Shown here one piece after another: positions 52,216-63,200 of a DNA stretch of 64,000 nucleotides (position 1 is its first letter; every line of letters starts with the position of its first letter). The stretch spans positions 863,001 to 927,000 of the forward strand of contig BROG01000244.1 of the NCBI GenBank assembly GCA_030159075.1. The letters are read 5' to 3'. Under the pieces are notes generated by a model, which saw only the letters and a program-made list of their open reading frames with translations, did not search any database and was not told the origin of the DNA. The DNA is from Atrina japonica (lineage: Eukaryota; Mollusca; Bivalvia; Pterioida; Pinnidae). A program made the translations under genes and the position numbers.

Positions 52216-54894
52216 AAATAAACAAAAGATTTTACTTGTAAGGAGAGTCACAGCTGTCTGTGAAGTCTCACAACTTTTGTGCTACAACCATATCAATACA
52301 TTAAAGGCCTGCTGTAACACTGGATCTAGGACCTAAATCTCATCCTAGGACCTGTGCTACAACCATATCAATACAGTGAAAGAATTTGTGGCAATCAATC
52401 TAGGATGAATTGCAAACTATAGGTGCCATTTTAGAAAGCCAAAATTATAAAATTGTTTAGATATCCAGCTTGGTCGGGTCTTTCATGGCATTTACGGACT
52501 CGCAGGAGTTAACGGCCTAGAAAAGAGGAGCAGAGGAGCGTTTGCTCTCTAAAATAACATGGTATATTATGTTCAAAGTGTGAATTTGATGTAAAATGTG
52601 ATTAGTGATCTAAAGTTCTACATAATACATTTAAATGATATGTGTAAAATACCGTAAAGACTATTATAATTTGTGTCGGTATCGACTGTTTTTGTAGATG
52701 CTGTTTCTAAGGAAGCCGGGGTTAACGTGACTAAGTACTTGGCAACACCGTCTATGAACATAAATAAATAAAATTGAATAACATATTTATTGTAACACTG
52801 ATTTATATATGTTTTCCTGGCCCAAAGGGCCTACTGAAGATGTTGCAGCATTAACCAGTCTGCAAATGAAACCGAAATGGTGAGTTCATCAATCAATCAA
52901 GCAACAATCTGATGCCCAGCGAAATTGTCCTACACAAGACCTCATTTTAGAACTGATTACAATGTATATGGTTTGATCTAAAACCTTTGAACAATATATA
53001 AACACCACTTATGTGGAACATAAAGTTGCCACCTAGATCTGTTTTGCTAATTTTTCATTATGGAATAAACATAAATTTTGATAAAAATTATACTTTCAAC
53101 ACCACAAATCTCTGAAACTAGACTTTTCTCAGATATAAAGCATATATTCAGACCTTAATCTCATTGACCTTTAAAACTCAAATTCTGTCAAACTGTTTCC
53201 TTATTCACAAGATGCTACAATGCGCTACTAAAACGGCTCTTGGCCCTGTTAGCATTTCTCTCCGAAAAAATGTAACATTTCCGCTGAATTCAATATTAAT
53301 CTTTGACACAACCCCCTTCAAATTTAATGTCAAATCTCTTTAACCATGTAAAAAAGGTTCTATATAATAAATTTGCATATAATAAACGTGTTTATATTTA
53401 GTTGATTTGTCACTTCTGTTCACATGACAAAAAGTAGGTAATATAGGCTGTTCTGTGGATTGTTTTAAACCAATGTCATGAAATGACAGAAATTTTGAAG
53501 ATTTTCTAAGAGTACAGGGCTCAATCTTGTGGATGGATTTTTGTAGTAAATTCTGTGCAGTTATGAATTGTTCAAGCAAATTCATTTTATGTAAGATAAT
53601 GGATCCAGATATAAATGCCTTTGAGAAAATCGCAAAAAACCTTGTCTTATATTTACCCAAACGCACTATACTCCTGCCAAGTGCTTGGTAAAGTAACAAT
53701 TACTACCCCATTTAAAGTACAGGGTATGACATCAGAATCGAACCTAGGACCTTCAACCTGTAAATCGAGTATTTTACAACCATCTCCTGAGGTAAATATA
53801 ATTATAAAAATAATTGTTGTTACTTGGACTGTACAAAGATGATGATGATGATTAAGGAGACAGACTACTTAAAAATGCTAAGAATTTTGCTCAATCCGAG
53901 GTGTTTTGAATCGATGATAGAAATTCTGAATATTAAATATCACTGAAAACCTTGCAGTACAACCACATATTCTTCTAGAAACAAGCATAAATACAATCTC
54001 TTTGGAGTTAATTTTTATTAAAAAAAAGCATTTTATGTAGAAAAAAATCATTATTTCATCTTCATTGTCTGACAAGTATAATACTGCAATTAATATAAAA
54101 AATTGTAATCTATAGAAGTCGTAATGGGGTAAGATTTTAAACACCTTACGATGAAATGATGAAGACATTGATCATGTGATCAAAATTACGACATCAAATA
54201 TTTCATCATAAGATGATGTCATCATATGAAATACTGTTGTGTAACAAGATACATGTACATTGACTTAGCATCAATGAAAGAAATGACATAATAATTGTCA
54301 AATACTTCAACAGATTTCAACCTCAAATAATTGGCTGAAACCATCTATAAGCTATTGGTAATCACAACATCTTTAAATCAAAATAATGAAATGGGTTGCT
54401 ATTTTAAATAAACAGCCATGGGATTCAAACTACTTCTATCTAACATAATGAAATGAAAATAAATCAAAGTAGATCTAATAAAGAGCTGTACTTTCAGAGC
54501 ACATGATACGCCTGTCTACCTTGAGGTGTTTTCAAATACATTTGAAATAAAATGAGACTTTTAATACCATGCATCTGCATCATAAAATTTCTTTCAAAAG
54601 TTTAACAGAAAATTATAAATCCATTTGGTTTGTTTATACAAATCACAAGGAGGAATCTTTGATTTAACTATGGTGACCTGCTGCTTTTGGCAGGAAATAT
54701 ATTCTTTCACTTAGATTTATTCATATGGCATACTAGAGATACAAATACACTGAAGTATAAATTTTATGTCACAAACCTTTATTCTTACAACAATGATATC
54801 CATATTAACTTGTGATCAGAGAAAAAGACTTCATTAGTGCCACTTTCCACACAAATAGCAAATCAATATGTAGAGGCATTGCAAAGAAAAGGCG
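52216..54894. other. Intergenic DNA, no gene seen
   Basis: A short TCCTGGCCCAAAGGGCC segment (near 52815) echoes the edge of the dispersed repeat ending at 56285. A 119-codon minus-strand open frame at 53340-53699 has no domain. A small inverted repeat involving TTTCATCATAAGATGATG lies near 54200. Confidence 0.45.
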
Positions 54895-55260
54895 CAGAAA
54901 GGGATATTTTTAAAAAATTTACTAAGTCAAGGGGCCATAACTCTGCACAAAATCATCCAACAAGAACCAAATTTGAACTTAATCTGTAAATCATCTAGAT
55001 ACAACCAAATATCAAATATCATGTTCAAGCATTACAAAGAAAAACTGAAAACTATTATTTTTCAAATATTTACGTATTTCCAAGGACCATAACTCAGCAA
55101 TGGAAAATCAGAATTTAATCAAAATCAAAAGGGAGCTTGCATTTATGGTAAGAAACAAACTACCAAAAATTCATTAAAATCTGTTGAGTGTTTTTGAGTT
55201 ATCATGCGAAGTGTGGACGACGTATGGACGGACAACGGTATACCATAATACGTCCTGTCA
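54895..55260 (+). repeat. Dispersed repeat fragment (GGCCATAACTCTGC family)
   Basis: Contains AGGGGCCATAACTCTGCAC, ACCATAACTCAGCAATGG, TTCATTAAAATCTGTTGAG and a terminal GACGGACAACGGTATACCAT. I recognise this pattern as common in bivalve genomes, but have no family name. Confidence 0.6.
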
Positions 55261-55270
55261 AAATTGTCAA

Positions 55271-55530
55271 CTTTTCAAGATAATGTTTAAAAACATCCAA
55301 AAACATGAAAAATATACTTAAAAGGGAAAAAACTCCCATAATGGGCTACCTGAAAATTTCTGCCCAGTTGACATTTTTGTAGATCTTTGCATGCTGAACA
55401 TTTTTGCTTCTTTCTTTTTTTCTCTACTTAATATACTTTTCAAGATAATGTCAAAAAACATCCAAAAACATGAAAAATCCACTTAAAAGGGGAAATAACT
55501 CCCGTAAGTGGCAACCTGACTATTATGGCT
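55271..55530. repeat. Diverged direct repeat, two copies 165 bp apart
   Basis: TTTTCAAGATAATGTTTAAA, then AACATCCAAAAACATGAAAAA and CTTAAAAGGG..AACTCCC, is present at 55271-55365 and again at 55436-55530. Confidence 0.7.
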
Positions 55531-55599
55531 TTCAGCTCTAGCTTTAATAATTTTGGAGATACATGTATTAATTCAAAAACATTTGCTGACTCATTCGTT

Positions 55600-56285
55600 C
55601 TTTATATAGCCATGGCAGCCATGTTTGGTCCTATCCCCGTTTTATCCACAAACTTTATGCAGCTTTACATTGTTATACTTCCTGTCAAGTTTGGTTCAAA
55701 TTGGTCCAATGGTTCTGGAGAAGTAGTCAAAAATGTTAAAAAGTTCACAAAAAAAACTTACATTATCCATTTACTTAAGCACCTGTGACCTTGATCTTTG
55801 ACCCCATGACCTTGAAATTTTGTCAAAATGATCCTCAAGTAAATTCTAACAACTTTCTCATATATCTTTGTATACAAAAAGACAATCAATTTTGAGTTAT
55901 TGAAAATTTGTAATACAAATATACCCTGTGTTTCTGAAGCGCCCCCAGTGGCTCATTTATGGACAGATTTCATTTTCGTTTGCAAAATTTGTATATATTG
56001 ACTTTACAATCATGCATACAAAATTTGAAACTCATCTGATCATTGGTTCATAAGAAGAAGATTTTTAAAGATGTACCAAGTTTTGGTCCTTTCTGGCCCC
56101 TTTCAGGGCCCCTATTGGTCCTATCCCTTTTTCATTTGCAAACTTCATGCGGCTTCACATGGGGATGCTATATGCCAAGTTTGGTTAAAATTGGTCGACT
56201 GGTTCTTGCAAAAGTTAACAGACGGCCGCCAGACCTTTGGCTTACAACAATAGTTCACTTGGCCCTTTGGGCAAGGTGAGCTAAA
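55600..56285 (+). repeat. Dispersed repeat, two partial copies in tandem
   Basis: GTTTGGTCCTATCCCC, then AACTTTATGCAGCTTTACAT, then CCAAGTTTGGTTAAAATTGG and TGGTTCT occur twice (from about 55620 and from about 56085). The right edge is CACTTGGCCCTTTGGGCA followed by AGGTGAGCTAA. A third, more degraded relative lies at 59860-59960. Confidence 0.65.
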
Positions 56286-56699
56286 TAAAACAACAATAAC
56301 AAGAATGTAACATCACAAAAATGACATCAACTAAAAATCTCATAAAAAGCCATAAATATTCATGATATCAGAAAAATAAAATATTCACATTGCTCTCTTC
56401 CCAGGTAAATTGTAACTGTGTTCTCTCCTCTACTATTAAAAACTGACCCCCTTCTAATTTGCTTCATAATCAAAGGGCAGGTAATTCTTGTAACCTGTAT
56501 CTCTGATAAATGTCTGGCATGTGGTAATTACTTTTATGTAGTATTTAAAGTCGTGTCACTTTAAGTCAAAATTACAGAAAAAGGCAAATTAAATTGTAAA
56601 AGAGATTTTGGAGTACATATCTTTCTTGTCATTAAGGCAAGTGTTCAAACACTGGCATCATGAGTTTAACAGTCTTTTGAATAGAGCAGTCATAAGTAA

Positions 56700-56968
56700 C
56701 AACAACAAAGGTATTTATATGTATAGCATGAAATTAGTTTTCAAAGCATTTCCTGGCATAAAGACTATAAAGGTATTTATATGTATAGCATGAAATTAGT
56801 TTTCAAAGCATTTCATGGCGCAAAAACTACAAAGATGTTTACATACAGATCATGAACTTATGTTGTTAAAGCATATAAAACTATAAAAGAGTTTATATGC
56901 ATAGCATGATATTAGTTTTCAAAGCATTTCCTGGCATAAAGACTATAAAGGTATTTATATTCACTAGC
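56700..56968. repeat. Tandem repeat, about 61-bp unit, four copies
   Basis: AAGGTATTTATATGTATAGC, then ATGAAATTAGTTTTCAAAGC and ATTTCCTGGCATAAAGACTA. The third copy is the most diverged. It ends about 110 bp from the TauD-family stop codon, probably in that gene's 3' flank. Confidence 0.85.
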
Positions 56969-57077
56969 CAATACTATTATTACATCAGTCTTAGAAGGAC
57001 TGCCGGATACGACTAGGCAATAACTGACACTAAATCTGTCATTTTAAAACAATGCAGATGTCACATTTTAATCACTG

Positions 57078-57224
57078 TCAACTCTTTGATGGTACATCTG
57101 TTCCTCTGATAGTTGTTCTGTGTAGAATACGTAGGCCAACTTCTGATGTAGGATACTGTGTTTCTGGTGTAGCTTCATGACCCACAGCTAGGTTGTCTGA
57201 GATAATGAAGTCACCTTCTTCCCA
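57078..57224 (-). CDS. TauD-family coding exon 4 (residues 221-268) and stop
   Basis: Acceptor TTTTGCAG. Encodes WEEGDFIISDNLAVGHEA with the third iron ligand (H236), then VGLRILHRTTIRGTDVPSKS and TGA. This is the canonical C-terminal DN..V.H.A...LHR.T block of the family. Confidence 0.9.
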   Translation of the reverse strand, partial: WEEGDFIISDNLAVGHEATPETQYPTSEVGLRILHRTTIRGTDVPSKS

Positions 57225-60200
57225 CTGCAAAATAAATAAATGACTAAACACATCAAGAGAACTAAAAGGGACTCATATGTCCCTTAAGTTCATATCTTAT
57301 CTACAAAACCCTTGACTGAAGGCGAGCCGGCCTGGCTCAGTCGATAGCGCGCTCGCCTCTTGATCGTGAGTTCGAGTCCAGCCGGTGGATGGTTGGTTTC
57401 CTGTCCTTTGGACAGTAAAAACCGAGGTCCCATGTCACAGTAGGTGTCTGCACGTTAAAGAACCCTCACTGCTCAATGTCCGTAAGTGCCGAGCATAGGC
57501 GAAAATTTGAAGCCCTTCACCGGCATTTGGTAACGTCTCCATATGAGTGAAAGATTCTTGAATGGGATGTTAAACAACAATTAAGAAACAAACAAACTTG
57601 ATTGAAGGCTAACAACAGGAGTTGTCAGAAGACAACAAAGTGTGCCAGAAATTAGTGTAAATTTTCAAAATAGGTTTTTGACCCACATCTATCAGAACGT
57701 CAAGGTACGGTAAATATTTTGATTCATTCATCAAAGGTTGAAGTTTTTGAAGAATAGGCAGGGCTTTTCTTACCTTTTTGGGATGGCCCATGGTGCTTGA
57801 ATTTGGGAATTTCAGGTCATTTTTGCTCAAAATACTTTTGAATAAGGCATTTCATTTATTTTGCTATTTGCTATTTCTTTTATTGTCTTCCATATTGTCA
57901 AGCTGTAGTATTTCAACTTTCAAGAAAAAACAATGAACACCATAAAAATGAGAAATAATGAAAAGATATTGTGTTATGTTCATGATTGGAAATTTTTGCA
58001 AAAAATTGGGGAAAAAAGATATGATTTGCGATTGGCAATAATGCTCTCTGGTATGTCAAAGTTCCAGGTCACTGGATCAAATGTCAAGATAACAAATGAA
58101 AGCTCTATATGTGAAATACCAAAGTCCCTTGTAGTTAAAAAGATATAGGCCACTTTTAAGTTTTATAACAACAACGACACTGTATGACATTAGCTCTTTA
58201 AACTTTAAATATTCCAATGTCCTACATTTTGGCCCCTTCCGACCCCCAGGGGCATGTGTTGTCAGTGAAATGTGAACAACCCTTATATGAACTTACAGTT
58301 TAAGTTTGGTTACTGTATCACAATCCAAACTTGAAATATTGCACTTAATATTTATACGGGACGGAATTATGGACAGACAGACTGACAAACGGACAGACAG
58401 ACGATCAAAACTATAAATGCCCCCAGCGGACCTTTCAAGCCGAGGGCATAAACATTCTTAAGTTTTCAAAACTTAATGTACCCTGACACAAGGTACATTG
58501 CAATGAATCACAATAAGTTAAGTGAGAGCCAAGATCATATACTGAACACCAAATAACAACTACATTACCGTTTTAGTTTTTAGGTTACCTATATTTCTAT
58601 TAAAGATCCTGGGATAAATCGGACAAGGAATCAAACTCGGAAATCTGGCTTTCTTTACAAATGATTTTACTAATAAGTTAATGCAAAACAATCAACATTC
58701 GACAGGAGAAAAAACTAAAAAGACATTTCTTTCTAAGATACTGTATAAAAGATACACACCTCATGACAATTTATGACTGCTATTAATATTTCTGTATGAG
58801 TCATACACCACAACTTATGACTGTTGTTGACAGCCTCTGTCATTTCATGAGATGCAGTATGTCACATAACATACCTTGTGTGAATAAATAAGAGACCGTT
58901 TGTCTTTCACAATTTCCTGGTGAATTTCTTTCAAAATTTGTTTAGTTTCAGCCCAATCTGTTACCCTTTGTTTTTCTGTATCATAATCCCAAACAAATGC
59001 CTCTGTCATTCCCAAGTGAAAACACAAAGTCTGTAAAGAGAAGTCCAGAGAAAACATACACTGACCTGAAATTAACCCTACCATACCTCATATACATGTA
59101 TAATCATTTTGTATCCTATTTGAGATAATAATCTTTTCTTGATAAGAGAATAAGATATTCCACAAACTAATTTTAAATTGTTCACAGACTATGCACAAGG
59201 ACAATATGTTCACAGCATCATGAGATGTACAAACTTAGGTCCAATACAGTCTCATTGATCACCGGAGGTTCAATGGTCACCAGTCTATATGGTCACTAGA
59301 GGTTTATTGGTTCCCAGGATCTCAATCATGGCCAGAATCTCATTCGTCACCAAAGACTTTATGGTCATTTCAGTCTCAATGGTCACTTGAGATTTAATGG
59401 TTCCCACAATCTAAATCATGGCCAGAATCTCACTGGTCACCAGTGACTCACACAATGATCATCTCAGTCTCAATGGTCCCTGGAGGTTTATGGTTACCAG
59501 AATTTCGATCGTGGCCAGAGTCTCATCAGTCACCAGAGACACAATGGTCACCGGAAATTCATTGATTACCAAAATCTCAATTGTCACAAGAGGTTCGTTG
59601 GTTCCCATAATCTCAATCATGGCCAGAATCACATTGGTTACCAGAGACTTAATGGTCATTCAGTCTCACTGGTCACCGAAGATTCATATTTTACCAGAAT
59701 TTCAGTAATCACTGAAGTCTCAATGGTCACGGGATTCTACCAGAATTACGAAATAAACCGGATATTTTCTATTTACTAAGAGCCTGTACCTTAACCTCCG
59801 ATCGCATGAATTTGAAATTTTGTCTCAGTGATCCTTAGATAATTCTTTATATGTACCAAGTTTTAGCCTTTTTGGTCCCTTTTGGAACCCTTATGGGCCC
59901 TAGCACTTGGGGATAGTTCAAATCTAATTCAATTAAAATTTACCCCATGGTTCTTGAGAATAATTCGAAATGTCTAAAAAGAAAACAACGTATGACCAAC
60001 AACAGACAAAGCATGATGAAAGATGTCGCAACAATTCAACGTGAGCCTTTCTGATGCTCTTTATACTTATTAATGTAAATAGTTATCAACTTGTTAGTTA
60101 CGTTTATGTTCAATTTCTATTCCAATGAAACAACTAGAAGAGTGCTGGTATGTCTTTTACCAATGGTAAGTGCCCATCTAACACGTTGTAAACTTTGCAG

Positions 60201-63200
60201 GCATACTTCTGGTGGTAGTGTATTAATAGAACCAATACCGAACTAGACTGCCATTGAAATTATGGAAATTTAATTTTGTTATAGTAGCATTTCTTGAACC
60301 ATAACATATTATTTATGTATCTGGTCTTATGTATCAGAAATAATGATATTTACATATACACCAGTAATAAATTTATAGTATAGAATATAAAAACCTGACC
60401 ACTTAAAGGAGGTAACTACTTAATAAAGGTGATCACATGTACAGGTTAGACTGTTCCTGTAAGGCACTGAACAATTTTGCTATCCATCTCTACTTACCGG
60501 AGCTTTAGTGACTGGGTGCGAGTAGATGAGAGGGTGTGAACTAGCAGAACGACGATCAGCAATCATCCAAAGTCTTTCCCATCTGGCTCGTGTAGACTCA
60601 CTCAGACTCTCTATCAATTCTTTCAAAGGGACAAATGCTGATATGAAACAATATATTGAATGAATTCAGACAGAAAATTTGGAAAAGTATACAATTATGT
60701 GAGTAAAAATAAATTTTGTAAGCATTGTCAAGGAACCAATTGAAACAAGAGGCTCATGGGCCAAGTCGCTCACCTAAATGGTCTTGGTGTCTTACAAACA
60801 CAGCAGAACAATGCCTAAAGACCACCTTACATTTAAGACCATGAATTAAATGTTCCATCTCTTCAGCTTTCCTAAATAAATATTAAATAAGTCAACCTCA
60901 CTTTAAAAGAGATCACCTTGTTAATCAGACCAGTTTGAATTAGTCTGTAAGGAGGTCTTAGTAGTGAGGTTCCACTGTAACACCTCACTAATCAGACCAG
61001 TTTGAGTCAGTTAGTTAGGTGGTCTTGATAGTGAGGTTCCACTGTAACACCTCACTAATCACACAAGTTTGAGTAAGTCAGTTAGGTGGTGTTAATAGTG
61101 AGGTTCCACTGTAACACCTCACTAATCACACAAGTTTGAGTAAGTCAGTTAGGTGGTGTTAATAGTGAGGTTCCACTGTAACACCTCACTAATCACACAA
61201 GTTTGAGTAAGTCAGTTAGGTGGTGTTAATGGTGAGGTTCCACTGTAACACCTCACTAATCACACAAGTTTGAGTAAGTCAGTTAGGTGGGTTTAATAGT
61301 GAGGTTCCACTGTAACACCTCACTAATCAGACAAGTTTGAGTCAGTCTGTTAGGAGGTCTTAGTAGTGAGATTCCACTGTAACACCTCACTAATCACACA
61401 AGTTTGAGTAAGTCAGTTAGGTGGTGTTAATAGTGAGGTTCCACTGTAACACCTCACTAATCAGACAAGTTTCAGAAAGTCTGTTAGGTGGTGTTAGTAG
61501 TGAGGTTCCACTGTAACACCTCACTAATCAGACAAGTTTGAGTCAGTCTGTTAGGAGGTCTTAGTGGTGAGGTTCCACTGTAACACCTCACTAATCAGAC
61601 AAGTGTGAGTCAGTCAGGTGGTCTTACCATATTAGTGATGTATATAGTTTTAGGAAGGGAATCTCAATTTTCAAATTACTATAAAAATGAAGCTGAGCTA
61701 AAATGAATGAAAATGACAATATAATGGAATACCATTATTTATATATGATGCAGGAATATCGTTATTTATATGAGGCAGGAATACTGTTATATATATATGA
61801 GGCAGGAATACTGTTACATAGGCGTTGGAACCGGGGGGGCTTAGCCCCCCCACTTTTTTTGCAAAGATAGACATAGGTGTTGAAAATTGGGGCTTAGCCC
61901 CCAGACGTTTCTGGCGTGTGTGTGTTTTAAGTTGGTTTAGCCCTCCCACTTTCAATTTGCCTCCGACGCCAATGTGTTATATATATATATGAGGGTTGAC
62001 AGATAAGTGTTAAGCCTCATATGAAAGGATTTGGTTTTGGGGAGAAGTATTGCACTATTTTTCAATATAATCTCCTTTGGTGTCTATACACTTGCCATCA
62101 ATCTTTAAGAGCCTCAATGACACTTTTAAAGATGTTCCTTTCTTGACTGTCCAGAAAGTATGTCACTGCATATATATGTCATCTGTCTTGTAATGGGTGA
62201 CAGAAATGACCTTTTTTAATTTTGAGAGTAAATGAAAATCTGGTGGAGTGCCATGGGGTGAGTAAGGGGGGGATGTTGAATCAATTGAAAGTCATAGCAA
62301 TTACAAACTTGTTAGAAGGGGCATTGTGTTGGGGAAACAAGGCACCTTTACCGAACTTTCCATGGCAGTTGATCTAATATTTTCCTGTTCACCAAGAGAT
62401 TTATTTACAATTTCAGAAGTTGCAACAGTGACAGACCTTCAAGGACAGGAGTCATGCTGATGGCTCTGTCTGCCACGCTTTTAAAAATTCTGCCACCCAC
62501 CTTTTACAGTAGTATATGAAGCCAAAGCTCTGTCTGCCACGTTTTTAAAAATTCTGCCACCCACCTTTTACAGTAGCATATGTATTTCGGTATTGTTTCT
62601 GTCTGTTTCGGTAAATGTAGTATGTTTCAGTCTTGACTCTTGTTTTGGAAATTTATTTAGAGTTAATCCATTAATATTAATCAACCCTCGTTTTTAGCAA
62701 TTTCTAAAAAAAAACAAAAACAAAAGCAAACAAAAAATCACACAAACTTTATAATTCACACTGTATATAAAGTATGATAAATCTAATCCCTTTGGGAATT
62801 CTGTGGCGGCCGTTTTATCGTATTGCCAGAATTCCCAAAGGAATTATAAAAAATCCACACCTGTATCGCCGTTCTTAGGGACAGTTTCCATGTAATATAA
62901 GGAATATTTGAATGGTTTAGCCATGAAACTGCCGTCGATGTGCCATCCTGTACGTCCAACATTAGTACACCCTTGCTGTTCGTCGTTTGAGACACGAAAC
63001 ACGTCAGGATGCGGCGATCTGGGATGTTTGTAAAATGTCGATTCCAAGTCCCCAAACCATTTACTTATTTCCACGTGTCTGTCACCAGTAATGACGTCTT
63101 GATTTTTGAAGATAAGAATTCTATGTTCGTGAACATCTCGCTTGATTTGCTCAATTATCTGAGTTGATACCGATTTTGCGAGATTAATATTTCTTATTTC

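Noticed and set aside
53340..53699. 119-codon minus-strand open frame in the intergenic region
   Set aside because: No family pattern and no supporting exons seen.
57324..57400. Possible tRNA gene (A and B boxes)
   Set aside because: It is the head of a SINE with a conserved body, tail and target duplications; the acceptor stem and 3' half of a tRNA are absent.
59418..59708. Val-Thr-rich open frames on both strands
   Set aside because: Produced by the degenerate tandem repeat; no exon structure.
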